In this document: positions 17,530-27,870 of the stretch, in pieces
How the letters are laid out: each line of letters opens with the position of its first letter
How positions within the stretch are numbered: position 1 is the stretch's first letter
Source: Methylophaga sp. OBS4
GTDB lineage: Bacteria; Pseudomonadota; Gammaproteobacteria; Nitrosococcales; Methylophagaceae
Reading direction: 5' to 3'
Assembly (NCBI RefSeq): GCF_026319305.1
Contig: NZ_JAPDMV010000004.1
Span: 83 to 64,082, forward strand
Length of the DNA: 64,000 nt
The notes under the pieces: model-generated
What the model saw: the letters and a program-made list of their open reading frames with translations, nothing else
What the model was told of the DNA's origin: nothing
Databases searched by the model: none
Program-made: the position numbers and the translations under genes

Positions 17530-17566
17530 AAAAGGCGGAGCGGTTAATACACTGCTCCGCCTTTTT
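17530..17566. terminator. Bidirectional intrinsic terminator
   Basis: A hairpin with arms aaaggcggagc and gctccgccttt, an A-run before it and a T-run after it. It can end both the OsmC-family gene (plus) and the RND pump operon (minus), which converge here. Confidence 0.9.
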
Positions 17567-17595
17567 AATTGTGAAGGAAACAAGAAAACAGGCAC

Positions 17596-20500
17596 TTAGC
17601 CTGCAGAATTTCTGCGCTGTGGCCGCAAGGACAATACCTGGATAAGCAAACAAGGCAGAAAAGTCAGCGTCACGATCATTGAGTAGAAAATACCGACCAG
17701 CACCACGATCCCGACCCCTCGGTAGAGCTCAGTGCCGGCGCCGGGAAGAAAGACCAGAGGTGCCAGACCAAACACGGTGGTGGCCGTTGACATCAAAATA
17801 GGCCGCAGGCGGGTGGCAACAGCCTTATTAACTGCCGTGCGGATGGAGAGAGAGCTGTCACGCAGATTTCTTCTGGTCTGTTCAACAATCAGAATCGGAT
17901 TGTTGACCACGGTACCGAGCAGAATGACAAAACCAAGCATGGTGATCATATCGAAAGGCTGAATCAGCGCCGGCAGCCCGAAAGCATTGAGTATTCCTCC
18001 CGAGGCATTAACGGCCACCAGTCCGACGATGCCGCCGGCAATACCCAGCGGCACGGTCGCCAGAATCAATAACGGATAACCCCAGTGGGAGAAGATGGCG
18101 GCCAGCAGCAGATAGATCAGAATCACCGCGATAACCATATTGCTTGAAAGTGATTCCCGCGTGGCATCCAGCTGATCAGCGGCACCGGAAATACTGACTG
18201 TGACGCCTTTCTCGACTTCGCCCGCAGCCTGCATGGTCGGGATCATCTCTGTTCTCACCTGGTTCACGGCGGTTTCCAGCGCTACTTCACGAGGCGGGAT
18301 GATGGATAAGGTCACGGTACGGCGCCCATCTACCCGGCGTAACTCGTCACTGTCCACCGTGTCTTTGATTTTGGCCAGCGCATTGAGCGGTAATACGGTG
18401 CCGCCCGGTGTCATGACCGGGAGGGTGGCCAGTTGTGACAGTGTTTGATTTTGACCGGCGCTGCTGAAGATAAAGATATCGATCTTGTCGTCGTCCATAA
18501 AGAATTCGTCTACATAAGCGCCGTCACTTAATGCCGCGACGGTATAACCGAATTCATCAGCGGACATGCCCAGTTCGGCAAGCCTGTCCCATAAGGGTTC
18601 AATTTCTATCAGCGGCTGATCCAGTGACAAAGAAGAGGGTTCCGAGTCAATCTGCGGATTATGGAACATCTGCTCTGCCCGTAGCAGGGCTTTTTCAGCC
18701 GTCTGGTACAGGCTGGCTTGATCCGGCCCGGAAATATCCAGGTTCACCGCGCGGGTGCCGCCCTGATTACTGGCGATAATCGAGCCCCGGTGTGAAAAGC
18801 CGCGCATGCCCGGATAGCTTTTAAACATATCAGTGAGCGCATGCATCATGGGGCCGATGTCTTTTTCACGGGTGGGTTCACTCAACACCCAGATCGTGCC
18901 CGGGGCGATGCGCTGGAAATAGTATTTCAGTGACGGTAGCGGGTGTTCACCGCTATCAAATTTTGCCGGATCAGCATGCAGCGCCAGCGATAAATGCGCA
19001 CGGATTTCGTCTGCCAGCATTTTCATTTCAGACAAGTTATAACCGGGCGGTGCCGTCATCACGCTGAATGCTTTCGGTTCTTCACCTTCAGGCAGGTATT
19101 CTGCCGGCGGCATCAGATACCAGCCCGCGCCCAAGGTGCCGGCAAAGAGCAACACAATACAAGCCATTCGTATGAATGAACCGGCATTCAACCTGCTGAC
19201 CATTTTCAGAATCGGTCCCGGATGCGACAGATCATCGCCATAATCGCGGTTACCGAATCCCACCCGCGCACAGGCGGCCGGGACGACGCCAACGGCAAAC
19301 AGCATGGATGCCAGAATCGCGGTGGAAATGGCGATAGCTATATCTGAATAAAGCTGGCCTGCTTCTTCCTGTACAAACAAGACCGGCGCAAAGACCAAAA
19401 CCGTGGTCAGACTGGAGGCCAGCACCGCAGTCCACACGTCTTTGACGCCGGTGATGGCCGCCTCGATACGATCCAAACCACGGCGGCGCGCCTGTTCGAT
19501 GCTTTCCAATACAACGATGGTGTTATCCACCGTCATGCCGATGGCAAAGGCGATACCCGCCAGCGAGATAACATTGAGGGTGCGATCAAAGGCGAGCAGG
19601 CCGATAAAGGCGGCGATAATACAAACCGGCATACCCAGCAGGCCGATGAGTGTGGCACGACCGGAACGCAGGAACAGAAACAAAACAGCAGTGGCGAGTA
19701 CTGCGCCCAGCATCAGATTGGTGGTGACTTTTTTTACCGACGCTTGCACATAACGCACGTCATCCCCAATCAGCGAAATGGTGAGTCCGCCCGGCTCAAG
19801 CAGGTCGCGGCGGAGTTCTTCCACGACTTGCAACATTTCCCGTTTGATATCAATAACGTTAGAACCCGGCTGGCGCTTGACGGCCAAGGTCAAAGCCGGT
19901 TCGTCATTCACTATGGAGATGCCCCGGACCTCATAATGATCCAGCTGGATTTCGGCCACATCCTGCAGTTTGATGTCCGTATTATTGCGATGTACCAGAA
20001 TCAGCTGCTTCAGGCTTTCAACGTCTTTGAAGCGCCCGGTTGTTCTGATTAGATAACGACGTTTGCCGTCATCCAGATCGCCTGCCGAGGTGTCGCGGTT
20101 GCGTTCACGAATGGCATCGCGAACATCGGTCAGGGTCAGGCCGCGTTGCGCCAGTTTGGCGGGATCGATATAGATTTGAATCTGGCGTTCCGGACCACCG
20201 CGCAGCTGCACTTCAGAAACGCCTCTGACGCGCTCCATCCGCGGCCGGACATCGTCATCAATAAAATCGGTGACCATGTTCATGTTCAGCTGTAGCGGAT
20301 TGCCGGGCAAAGGCGTAATCGCAAAATACATAAAAGCATTTTCAGAAAACGAGCTGCTGAACAGTTGCGGCTGATCAACATTTTCCGGATAGCTGGGTAC
20401 CTGGCTCAGGGCATTGGAGACTTCAATAAGCGTCTCATTGATATCAACACCAAAAGGAAATTCCATTTCAATGCTGGCCTGGCCGGTTGCCGCCAAGGAT

Positions 20501-20736
20501 TCCATGCGGGACAGATTGGGCACACTGCGTAAATAGCGCTCCTGCTCAATCAGGATTTCTTTTTCCACATCCTGGGGTGTTGCCCCGGGCCAGCCGGTCA
20601 CGACGCTGATGGTGCGTACATCCAGATCAGGAATCATCTGTACCGGGATTCGTTGTGCGGCGGCGATGCCCAGCACGATGACGATCAATACAATAACGGT
20701 GAGCAGTTTTCCGTTTCTAATCGGCGCTTCCAGCAT
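17596..20736 (-). CDS. RND-family efflux transporter permease
   Basis: A 1046-residue inner-membrane proton-driven pump of the resistance-nodulation-division superfamily. It has the normal layout: helix 1 at residues 9-28, a first large periplasmic domain, helices 2-6 around 335-540, a second periplasmic domain, and helices 7-12 near 860-1035. Helix 4 carries AIGMTVDNTIVVLE, with the proton-relay acidic residue. The substrate is unknown; the sequence is closer to the broad hydrophobic/amphiphilic type than to CusA-like metal pumps, judged only from general pattern. Its adaptor lies 15 bp upstream; no TolC-type gene is adjacent. Confidence 0.95.
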   Translation of the reverse strand: MLEAPIRNGKLLTVIVLIVIVLGIAAAQRIPVQMIPDLDVRTISVVTGWPGATPQDVEKEILIEQERYLRSVPNLSRMESLAATGQASIEMEFPFGVDINETLIEVSNALSQVPSYPENVDQPQLFSSSFSENAFMYFAITPLPGNPLQLNMNMVTDFIDDDVRPRMERVRGVSEVQLRGGPERQIQIYIDPAKLAQRGLTLTDVRDAIRERNRDTSAGDLDDGKRRYLIRTTGRFKDVESLKQLILVHRNNTDIKLQDVAEIQLDHYEVRGISIVNDEPALTLAVKRQPGSNVIDIKREMLQVVEELRRDLLEPGGLTISLIGDDVRYVQASVKKVTTNLMLGAVLATAVLFLFLRSGRATLIGLLGMPVCIIAAFIGLLAFDRTLNVISLAGIAFAIGMTVDNTIVVLESIEQARRRGLDRIEAAITGVKDVWTAVLASSLTTVLVFAPVLFVQEEAGQLYSDIAIAISTAILASMLFAVGVVPAACARVGFGNRDYGDDLSHPGPILKMVSRLNAGSFIRMACIVLLFAGTLGAGWYLMPPAEYLPEGEEPKAFSVMTAPPGYNLSEMKMLADEIRAHLSLALHADPAKFDSGEHPLPSLKYYFQRIAPGTIWVLSEPTREKDIGPMMHALTDMFKSYPGMRGFSHRGSIIASNQGGTRAVNLDISGPDQASLYQTAEKALLRAEQMFHNPQIDSEPSSLSLDQPLIEIEPLWDRLAELGMSADEFGYTVAALSDGAYVDEFFMDDDKIDIFIFSSAGQNQTLSQLATLPVMTPGGTVLPLNALAKIKDTVDSDELRRVDGRRTVTLSIIPPREVALETAVNQVRTEMIPTMQAAGEVEKGVTVSISGAADQLDATRESLSSNMVIAVILIYLLLAAIFSHWGYPLLILATVPLGIAGGIVGLVAVNASGGILNAFGLPALIQPFDMITMLGFVILLGTVVNNPILIVEQTRRNLRDSSLSIRTAVNKAVATRLRPILMSTATTVFGLAPLVFLPGAGTELYRGVGIVVLVGIFYSMIVTLTFLPCLLIQVLSLRPQRRNSAG

Positions 20737-20751
20737 GATAATCCCGAATCG

Positions 20752-21831
20752 TTATTGATTAATGATGGTAACGGCTTGCTGATCCCTCAGCACTTCGTTG
20801 CCGCGAATCACGACCTGTTCATTGCTGTTCAGACCGTTGATAATGCTGACGCCTTGCTGGCTTTGCTGCCCGATGCGAACCTGTCTGCGCTCGGCAATGC
20901 CGTTGTTGACGATAAACAGGCTGTAGCCGCCATCCGGATGAAGCAGCAGCGCATCACGCGGCACAATCAGTTTTTCAGTGGTGCTGCCATTGAGGCCGAA
21001 TTCGGCGGTCGCAGAAGTGCCGGGCAGCAGGTTGAGGTCGCTGGTATCAATCACCACGCGCACCAGAAACGCTCGGGCCTGCGGATCACTGACCGGCACA
21101 ATGGCGTTGATGCGGGCTTTGATTTTACGGCCGGGATAAACGTCCGGAATCACATTGACCAGGGTGTCGGGGTGAATATCTGCGAAACGTTCCTGAGGCA
21201 CTTTGACGTCAAGACGAACAAGATCGGTGGCCACCAGTTCCAGCACGGTGGTACCGCGGTTTACCCATTCTCCGGCTTCCGTCATCTTGGCGCTGATGAC
21301 CCCGGCAAAAGGGGCGGGTAACTCGTGGCGGCGCAGATTTTCCCGGGCCGCCTCTTCTGCGGCCTTGGCGGCATTTAGCGCCGCGTTTCTCAGGGCAAGA
21401 TTGGATTTACGGTTAGCCATCTCGCTTTCAGAGATATAGTTCTGCTGACGCAAACGTTCCGCTTCTTTGACCAGACGTGCGGCTTCGTCTCTGGCCGCTT
21501 CAGCTTCGGCTGTTGCCGCTTTTGCCTGCGCGACATTCTGCCGGGCGATGGCCGGGTCCAGTCTCAATAACACATCGCCTTTGGCTACCTTGCTGCCGGC
21601 ATCTACCCGTACTTCCGCTACCAGACCATCGACACGGGGAGACAGCTTGGCGTGTCTCTCTGCTGTGAGCGAGCCGGACAGGCTCAGGGTTTCTGCCACG
21701 GTCGACTGAATGGGCAAAGTGGTGGCAACAGGGGTGGGGTCGTTAGCCAGCGAATATTTAGCCGGAACGGCAGCCAGTATTAATAGCAGCAACGAAAAGC
21801 GTATACGGGAAAATGGGCGGCGGGTAAGCAT
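20752..21831 (-). CDS. RND efflux periplasmic adaptor (membrane fusion protein)
   Basis: A 359-residue adaptor linking the inner-membrane pump to an outer-membrane channel. The start at 21831 gives a signal sequence (RFSLLLLILAAVPAKYSLA) and has an AAAGGAA site upstream; a longer reading frame adds 32 atypical residues. A lipoyl-like beta-hairpin segment (LSPRVDGLVAEVRVDAGSKV) is followed by an alanine-rich coiled coil (about 85-150), the second lipoyl half (PFAGVISAKMTEAGEWV) and beta-barrel domains. It is the first gene of a two-gene operon with the pump. Confidence 0.93.
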   Translation of the reverse strand: MLTRRPFSRIRFSLLLLILAAVPAKYSLANDPTPVATTLPIQSTVAETLSLSGSLTAERHAKLSPRVDGLVAEVRVDAGSKVAKGDVLLRLDPAIARQNVAQAKAATAEAEAARDEAARLVKEAERLRQQNYISESEMANRKSNLALRNAALNAAKAAEEAARENLRRHELPAPFAGVISAKMTEAGEWVNRGTTVLELVATDLVRLDVKVPQERFADIHPDTLVNVIPDVYPGRKIKARINAIVPVSDPQARAFLVRVVIDTSDLNLLPGTSATAEFGLNGSTTEKLIVPRDALLLHPDGGYSLFIVNNGIAERRQVRIGQQSQQGVSIINGLNSNEQVVIRGNEVLRDQQAVTIINQ

Positions 21832-22114
21832 ATATTTCAGTTTATTCCTTTTCACTAGAAGCAGTCTCGGTCTTAAAATTACCCTTGCACACTGATACGG
21901 CGTTACCAACCCTGCTACGGTGCTCATTTACTAATTGGTAAACTCCGCTGCTCGCGGGATTCATACCTTGTTTCAGTACATGATCCCTACTTTTGAGACC
22001 GCTTCTATTTAGGTTATGGCAGCAGGAATAGTTCCCAGCTACGCACACAGTGTTAAATTAACAGCCACAGCGCCGGTTTTGGCAAGTTTTATCAGGCGGA
22101 GACAATTATTTTAT

Positions 22115-23041
22115 ATGTTGAACAGGCTAACCCGATTATTTCCGCTCTGGGCTATCTGTATGAGTGCTTTGGCCTGGTGGCAGCCACAGTGGTTTGTGTT
22201 TGCTAAACCGGCGATTTTGCCTTTGCTCGCGTTGATCATGTTTGCCATGGGCTTAACGCTGACGGTAAATGATTTCAAGCGGGTGCTCAAAATGCCCGGC
22301 GTGATTGTATTGGGCACATTGCTTCAGTTTGGTTTGATGCCATTGTTAGCCTGGATGATTGCCGCCGGGCTTAAACTGGAGCCGCTGCTGGCTGCCGGTT
22401 TGATTCTTGTTGGAGCCTGTTCCGGCGGCACAGCGTCGAATGTGATCACCTATCTGGCGAGAGGCAATGTGGCTTTATCCATCACGCTGACCGCGGTGTC
22501 GACGCTGCTGGCAGTGGTTATGACCCCCTGGCTCAGCTGGTTGTATATTGATACCGCCATAGCGGTACCGGTCTGGTCCATGCTGAAAACCATCTTATGG
22601 TTGGTGATTCTGCCGGTGGTATCGGGCGTGTTGATAAATCAGTTTTTTCATCGTTTTGTTAAACCGGTTCAAAGAATGTGTCCGCTGATAGCGGTGTTGG
22701 CCATAGTGCTGATCATTGCGATTATTGTGGCGCTGAACCAGCCACGGCTGGCAGGCATATCTTCTATCCTGCTACTGGCGGTGATGATGCATAACCTTGC
22801 CGGTCTGTTGTTGGGGTATGGCATTAGCCGTTTAATGGGTTATTCCGGCGCGGTGTCACGTACACTGGCTATTGAAGTCGGGATGCAGAACTCCGGACTG
22901 GCGGTGGCGCTGGCGTTGAAATATTTTGCACCGCTGGCGGCTTTGCCCGGTGCTTTATTCAGTATCTGGCACAATATAAGTGGATCGTTGCTGGCCAGCT
23001 GGTGGCAGCGGCAACCAAGCATTGAGCGCGCAGAATCATGA
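22115..23041 (+). CDS. Bile acid:sodium symporter (BASS) family transporter
   Basis: A 308-residue inner-membrane transporter with about nine to ten helices. Family motifs are FAMGLTLTVNDF (about residue 42), GACSGGTASNVITYLARGNVALS (about 108, quoted in part as CSGGTASNVITYLARG) and EVGMQNSGLAVALA (about 255), where the cross-over helices bind Na+. The start at 22115 is chosen for its GGCGGAG site; an upstream ATG at 22016 would add 33 non-conserved residues. It diverges from the RND operon and its TGA overlaps the next start (ATGA). The substrate is not known; bacterial members carry organic anions or pantoate-like compounds. Confidence 0.9.
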   Translation: MLNRLTRLFPLWAICMSALAWWQPQWFVFAKPAILPLLALIMFAMGLTLTVNDFKRVLKMPGVIVLGTLLQFGLMPLLAWMIAAGLKLEPLLAAGLILVGACSGGTASNVITYLARGNVALSITLTAVSTLLAVVMTPWLSWLYIDTAIAVPVWSMLKTILWLVILPVVSGVLINQFFHRFVKPVQRMCPLIAVLAIVLIIAIIVALNQPRLAGISSILLLAVMMHNLAGLLLGYGISRLMGYSGAVSRTLAIEVGMQNSGLAVALALKYFAPLAALPGALFSIWHNISGSLLASWWQRQPSIERAES

Positions 23042-24297
23042 CAGTAGAAGTCGACACTCTTTATTATTTGCTGGTGGCTTTAGCCATCGGCTTGCTGATT
23101 GGTGTGGAGCGGGGCTGGCAGGAGCGGGAAAGCCGGGAAGGTCAGCGTATTGCCGGTGTCCGCACCTATGGTCTGATTGGTCTGTTGGGAGGTGTGCTGG
23201 CTTTGTTATCCGAACAGTTCGGTGAGTTGATTCTGGGACTGGGTTTTATTGGTGTGGCAACGCTTATTGGCATGATCTTCCTGGCTAAACAACGGCAACA
23301 GGGTGAATGGGGCATTACCAGTCTGATTGCGGCACTGCTGGTCTATGTGCTGGCTGCCTTGGCAGCCACAGGCGAAGTGCTGGTAGCTTCTTCCACGGCG
23401 GTGGTGGCGGTTTTGTTACTCAGTTACAAACCGCTGTTGCATGGCTGGATCAGTCATTTGCAAGCTGAAGAACTGCGTGCCGGTATCAAGTTGTTGCTGA
23501 TTTCGGTGGTGTTACTGCCGGTGTTGCCGGATGAGGCATTTGGCCCAGGGCAAGTCCTTAACCCCTATCGGATCTGGTGGATGGTCGTGTTGATTGCCAC
23601 GATTTCTTTTGTGGGTTACTTTGCCATCAAAATCGGCGGTGCCCGCCGCGGCATCTTGTTTACCGGTCTGTTTGGTGGCTTGGCTTCATCGACGGCAGTG
23701 ACCTTGCATTTATCGCGATTGGGTAAGTACCATCCAGACGCGCTGCCGGTGGTGGCGAGCGGCATTCTTATCGCTTGCGGCACCATGTTTATTCGCCTGT
23801 TGATGATTGTTGGTCTGCTGGAACCCTCATTGCTGAAAGGATTGTGGATACCGGTAGCGCTGATGGCTGTTATTACTTATCTGCCATTGCTGGCATATCA
23901 TCGTGACGGTATGCCTGCTTCGCTGGGCACTTCGTCGACATTGAAAAATCCGCTGGAACTGAAAACGGCGCTGACCTTTGGTGCCATCCTGGCGTCGGTG
24001 ATGATTTTGAGCGTATTTTTACGGCAGGCTTTTGGCGATGCAGGTCTGATAACGTTGGCGGCGGTGTCCGGGATTGCCGATGTGGACGCCATCGTGTTGT
24101 CTCTGGTGGGCATGGCGAGTGATGATTTGTCGCCGCGCCTGTTTGTTCTGGGCTGTGTGGTGGCGGCGGCGATGAACAATCTGCTCAAAGCTGGCATGGC
24201 CTTTATTATCGGTGGCCATGCTTTGGGGCTGAAGGTGGCACCGCCGCTGATTTTGAGCTTTGTTATCGGTTTGCTTGTCGCTTGGTCTGGAGTTTGA
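23038..24297 (+). CDS. MgtC/SapB and DUF4010 family membrane protein
   Basis: A 419-residue membrane protein. The N-terminal part has the MgtC/SapB motif ALAIGLLIGVERGWQER and then GVRTYGLIGLLGG. The C-terminal half is a DUF4010 domain with repeated helices (GLFGGLASSTAVTLHLSR; AVSGIADVDAIVLS). The function of these fused proteins is unclear; MgtC itself relates to Mg2+ homeostasis and virulence. It is translationally coupled to the BASS transporter. Confidence 0.9.
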   Translation: MTVEVDTLYYLLVALAIGLLIGVERGWQERESREGQRIAGVRTYGLIGLLGGVLALLSEQFGELILGLGFIGVATLIGMIFLAKQRQQGEWGITSLIAALLVYVLAALAATGEVLVASSTAVVAVLLLSYKPLLHGWISHLQAEELRAGIKLLLISVVLLPVLPDEAFGPGQVLNPYRIWWMVVLIATISFVGYFAIKIGGARRGILFTGLFGGLASSTAVTLHLSRLGKYHPDALPVVASGILIACGTMFIRLLMIVGLLEPSLLKGLWIPVALMAVITYLPLLAYHRDGMPASLGTSSTLKNPLELKTALTFGAILASVMILSVFLRQAFGDAGLITLAAVSGIADVDAIVLSLVGMASDDLSPRLFVLGCVVAAAMNNLLKAGMAFIIGGHALGLKVAPPLILSFVIGLLVAWSGV

Positions 24298-24354
24298 TTG
24301 TTCGCGGTAAAGTTGTTCCGTAAGGGGACCAGTCGGAATTTTTTATATTTATAA

Positions 24355-24387
24355 ATCCGCAGATTACGCAGATGGACGCAGATTATT
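24355..24387 (+). repeat. Inverted repeat, left arm (ATCCGCAGATT type)
   Basis: Begins atccgcagattacgcagatg and matches the reverse complement of 24489-24521 at about 27 of 33 positions. The two arms enclose about 100 bp of sequence with no gene. It lies in a 301 bp gap (24298-24598) that also holds a REP-like palindrome. Confidence 0.75.
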
Positions 24388-24488
24388 CCGGAAAAGATGA
24401 TCAGGGCCATGCCTACGATTATTGTTGGTGCAGAGGTCTAGGGGCTGTGAGCTTCTGGAGGCGGCATATGCAATACAAAAGACTTGTT

Positions 24489-24521
24489 TTTAATCTGCGG
24501 GAATCGGCGAAATCTGCGGAT
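24489..24521 (-). repeat. Inverted repeat, right arm (ATCCGCAGATT type)
   Basis: Reverse-complement partner of the left arm, ending aatctgcggat. The unit of two arms plus spacer could be a miniature mobile element or a long hairpin; no target-site duplication is obvious by eye. Confidence 0.75.
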
Positions 24522-24534
24522 AAAGATTTTTACG

Positions 24535-24563
24535 CTGGTTCCCACGCAGAGCATGGGAGCCAG
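24535..24563. repeat. REP-like palindrome, copy 3
   Basis: Imperfect palindrome ctggttcccacgc aga gcatgggagccag, the same family as the two copies after fhcC. It lies 13 bp beyond the right arm of the ATCCGCAGATT inverted repeat and 35 bp from the end of the GGDEF-EAL gene. Confidence 0.75.
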
Positions 24564-24598
24564 CCCATTCTTTGGAATTCGTGGGGGAATCCTCAGAC

Positions 24599-27433
24599 TC
24601 AGTCACAAACGCCAAATCCGCAGTGTTTCTCCACTTCATCGGGAGCCATGGGTTTGGCAAACAGATAACCCTGTATTTCATCACAGCCGAAAGCTTCCAG
24701 AAAAGCGCGTTGCGCTTGTGTTTCGACCCCTTCGGCGACCACTTTAAGTCGTAACTGGCGTGCCAGCACGATCGTGGTCTGTACGATGGCCAGATCGTCG
24801 CTGTCTTCGGGAATGCCTTCTACGAAGGAGCGATCGATTTTGAGGCGGTCCAGCGGAAAGCGTTTCAAATAAGCCAGACTGGAATAACCGGTGCCGTAAT
24901 CATCCAGTGCCAAGCCTATTCCCATTTCATTCAGGGTCTGTAATTTGACAATGGCCTGTTCGGGTTCACTCATTGCGCTTGACTCCGTGATCTCCAGTTC
25001 CAGCAGCTGCGGAGGGCATTCCGTTTCGTGCAAAATCCGCTTAAGAGTTGCTGCCAAATCGGTTTGTTCGAGCTGGCACCGGGATAGATTGACCGACACC
25101 CGGAAATTCTCGCGCCCTGCGTTTTGCCAGACACGGGCCTGGAGGCAGGCGCAACGCAGTACCCATTCGCCAATAGGAATAATCAGTCCGGTTTCCTCGG
25201 CAACAGGAATGAAATCCTCGGGTGATATCAGGCCGAGCTCGGGATGGGCCCATCTCAGTAATGCTTCGGCCCCGGTATATTGGCCGGAATCCATATCCAT
25301 CAGCGGTTGATATTGTAGATAAAGCTGGTTTTTGTTGATGGCCGAACGCAGATCGTTTTCCAGGTGCAGCCGTGCACGGACGCTGGCGTCCAGCTCGGGG
25401 CTGAAAAAGCGGAAAGTATTGCGGCCCTGTTCCTTGGCCAGGTAAAGCGCGGTATCGGCATACTTCACCAGTGTTTCGGCAATATCGGCATCGCGGGGAT
25501 AGATGCTGATGCCGATACTGGCGCGGACATGCAATTCGTAGTTGGCTACTTTGAAGGGGTGGGACAGCGACCCGAGGATTTTGTCGGCAACATGGGCGGC
25601 ATCCTCGGGAGCGGTCAGGCCGGGCAGCAGGATCAGAAACTCGTCGCCGCCGCCCCGGCCGATGGTATCTTCTTCCCGCAGTGTTTCCACCAGGCAGTCT
25701 GCAACCTGTTGCAGCAGCGAGTCGCCTGCCGCATGGCCCAGAGTGTCGTTAATCGTTTTGAAACGGTCCAGATCCAGAAACAGCACGGCCAACATTTCCT
25801 GGTGCCGATGCGCCTGGACGATGGCATGATCCAGACGGTTCATGACCAAAGCCCGGTTCGGCAAGCCGGTCAGAGCATCGTGATAGGCAAGGTACTGGAT
25901 ATGCGCCTCTTGTTCCTTGCGGGCCGTGATGTCCTGGGCAGTGCCGGCAATGCGATAGATTTTGCCGGTGTCGTCCCGAATCGGGAAAGCGCGATCATGA
26001 ATATAACGCAGGCTGCCGTCCGGGTGGATAATCCGGTATTCGATATCATATTCGCGACGGGCTTGATGATGGCAGGCGGCATATTTCACCTTTTCCCTGT
26101 CGTCAGGGTGGATTGCATCTATCCATTGTTTGGGATCGGCGTAGAGGCTTTTACAGCTCCGGCCCCAGATGGTTTCATAGGCCGGGCTGACATAAAGCAT
26201 CCGTTCTTTTGAGACATCGGTCAGCCACACGACTTCCTCGATGTTTTCCGTCATTTGCCGGAATCTTTCCTCTTGCTCGCGCAAGGCGGCCTCGGCCTGA
26301 CGCTGGGCCTGTTCGGCACGTTTGCGCTCACTAATATCGCGCACCAGCGCCAGGTTGTAGCCTTGGCCATCAAACTCGAAATAATTGGCGTTGATTTCAA
26401 CCGGGACGATCTCGCCGGTTTTTGTGATGTGAGTGGTCTCCAGCGTGACGGAGCCTTCCTGCTTGAGTTGTTGCCAGTGTTCTTGCCAGACGGGTATTTG
26501 ATAGTCCGGATCGATATCCGGCACGGTCATTTTGTGCAGCAGCTCGTCGCGGCTATACCCCAGCTTGCGGCAGACCTCGTCGTTGATATATTTAAATTGT
26601 CCATCCTCGTTCATGAGATAGACACCTTCACCTACCCGGTTAATAGCAAAGCTCAGCAATGCAACTTCATGTTCGGCCTGTTTGCGTTGATCGATATTTT
26701 CTATCTGGGAGACAAAATACAAGGGTTCGTCGCGATCATCACGGACAATACTTGTTGTCAGTTTCGCCCACAGATAATGGCCGTCACGGTGGCGGTAGCG
26801 CTTTTCAATCTGCATATAGGGAATCTCACCGGCAATGAGCCGGCGCACCTCTTCCCGTCCACGGAGCAGGTCATCCGGATAGGTCAGATCCTGATAGGTC
26901 ATCTGCCTTAACGCCTCTTCAGAATAGCCGAGCATTTCACAGATTGAATGATTGGCGCGCAGCCAGCGGCCATCCGTGGACAGAATGCCCATGCCGATCC
27001 CGGCAAACTCGAAGGCATGTCGGAAGCGCTCCTCGCTTTCCCGCAAAGCTTCATCGACCCGCTTGTGTTTGGTGATGTCATGAAAATAACCGTGCCAGAC
27101 AATTTCGTTATCCGCATCGGATTCGGGGGTGGAGCGGCATGCAACCCAAATCTCGCCTTTTTCCGGGTGTTGCACGCGCCATTCGCCGTGAAGGGGCCGC
27201 ATACCGCGAGCTGACTCTTCCATCGCTTGTGTAATAAGCGTGCGGTCATCAGCATGGATCCGTTCCCATGCTGGTGAGGCGTTATTAATAACGTCTTCTA
27301 CTGGGATGCCATAGATGTTGATAATGGCGGATGAAGCATCAAGAATGTGCATTGTGCCGTCTGGAGCCAGGCAAAACTTGTGTATCAAAACCGGTGCGGT
27401 CTCGGCCCCATTTTTGTGGGTCGGTCTTGTCAT
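24599..27433 (-). CDS. Four-PAS GGDEF-EAL c-di-GMP signalling protein
   Basis: A 944-residue cytoplasmic protein combining synthesis and breakdown modules for c-di-GMP. Four PAS/PAC units run from about residue 15 to 500 (boundaries end in [22 protein letters not shown] and DITARKE). GGDEF follows at about 510-670 with GGDEF intact and an I-site REED five residues before it. The EAL domain fills about 685-940, with [22 protein letters not shown] and AEGVET all present, so phosphodiesterase activity is plausible. The start at 27433 is chosen for its GGAAGGA site; a longer frame adds 30 unlikely residues. No membrane helix is seen. Confidence 0.93.
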   Translation of the reverse strand: MTRPTHKNGAETAPVLIHKFCLAPDGTMHILDASSAIINIYGIPVEDVINNASPAWERIHADDRTLITQAMEESARGMRPLHGEWRVQHPEKGEIWVACRSTPESDADNEIVWHGYFHDITKHKRVDEALRESEERFRHAFEFAGIGMGILSTDGRWLRANHSICEMLGYSEEALRQMTYQDLTYPDDLLRGREEVRRLIAGEIPYMQIEKRYRHRDGHYLWAKLTTSIVRDDRDEPLYFVSQIENIDQRKQAEHEVALLSFAINRVGEGVYLMNEDGQFKYINDEVCRKLGYSRDELLHKMTVPDIDPDYQIPVWQEHWQQLKQEGSVTLETTHITKTGEIVPVEINANYFEFDGQGYNLALVRDISERKRAEQAQRQAEAALREQEERFRQMTENIEEVVWLTDVSKERMLYVSPAYETIWGRSCKSLYADPKQWIDAIHPDDREKVKYAACHHQARREYDIEYRIIHPDGSLRYIHDRAFPIRDDTGKIYRIAGTAQDITARKEQEAHIQYLAYHDALTGLPNRALVMNRLDHAIVQAHRHQEMLAVLFLDLDRFKTINDTLGHAAGDSLLQQVADCLVETLREEDTIGRGGGDEFLILLPGLTAPEDAAHVADKILGSLSHPFKVANYELHVRASIGISIYPRDADIAETLVKYADTALYLAKEQGRNTFRFFSPELDASVRARLHLENDLRSAINKNQLYLQYQPLMDMDSGQYTGAEALLRWAHPELGLISPEDFIPVAEETGLIIPIGEWVLRCACLQARVWQNAGRENFRVSVNLSRCQLEQTDLAATLKRILHETECPPQLLELEITESSAMSEPEQAIVKLQTLNEMGIGLALDDYGTGYSSLAYLKRFPLDRLKIDRSFVEGIPEDSDDLAIVQTTIVLARQLRLKVVAEGVETQAQRAFLEAFGCDEIQGYLFAKPMAPDEVEKHCGFGVCD

Positions 27434-27870
27434 ACTGCTGTCCTTCCAGTGTTTGCCCCGGGTGCCATCTATCAAATAAGCAGACAAGATGGCAGACGAG
27501 GCAGAGCTGATATGAATGTGCATCGTAATCTACCTGACGGCAGCTTCATTATTTTTAGCGGCGCACAACCGCAAATATTTAATCGTGTTGCTCTATTTTC
27601 CCTAGGCATTATGACTGGCGGGCTTCGCCGCTGCCTAGCGCCGGCAAAAGCCGGAGGCACCGGCTTTCTGGCAACGACTGCTACCGTTACTGGAAGGGCA
27701 GTCACAGCAGCAGGATCTGGCCATATTGATCGAAAAGTTGGCTAAGCAGCTTTAATGAACCTTCTCTTTACAAGTGGTATTTTGTAAGCAGAAAAAGAGC
27801 AGTGGACGCACGTTGATGATTTTTGACTGAAAATTTTGTCCAATTCAGATAGTGCCTGGAGGAGTGGGAG
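27434..27870. other. Gene-free gap of 437 bp with a strong hairpin and a possible ORF remnant
   Basis: No complete gene is convincing here. A perfect 8 bp stem (aaagccgg aggca ccggcttt, 27647-27667) is present without a U-tract. On the plus strand, the frame ending at the TAA just before 27757 reads AFWQRLLPLLEGQSQQQDL and then AILIEKLAKQL, protein-like but without a start, so it may be the tail of a lost gene. The GGAGGAG ribosome site of the next gene is at the right end. Confidence 0.45.
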
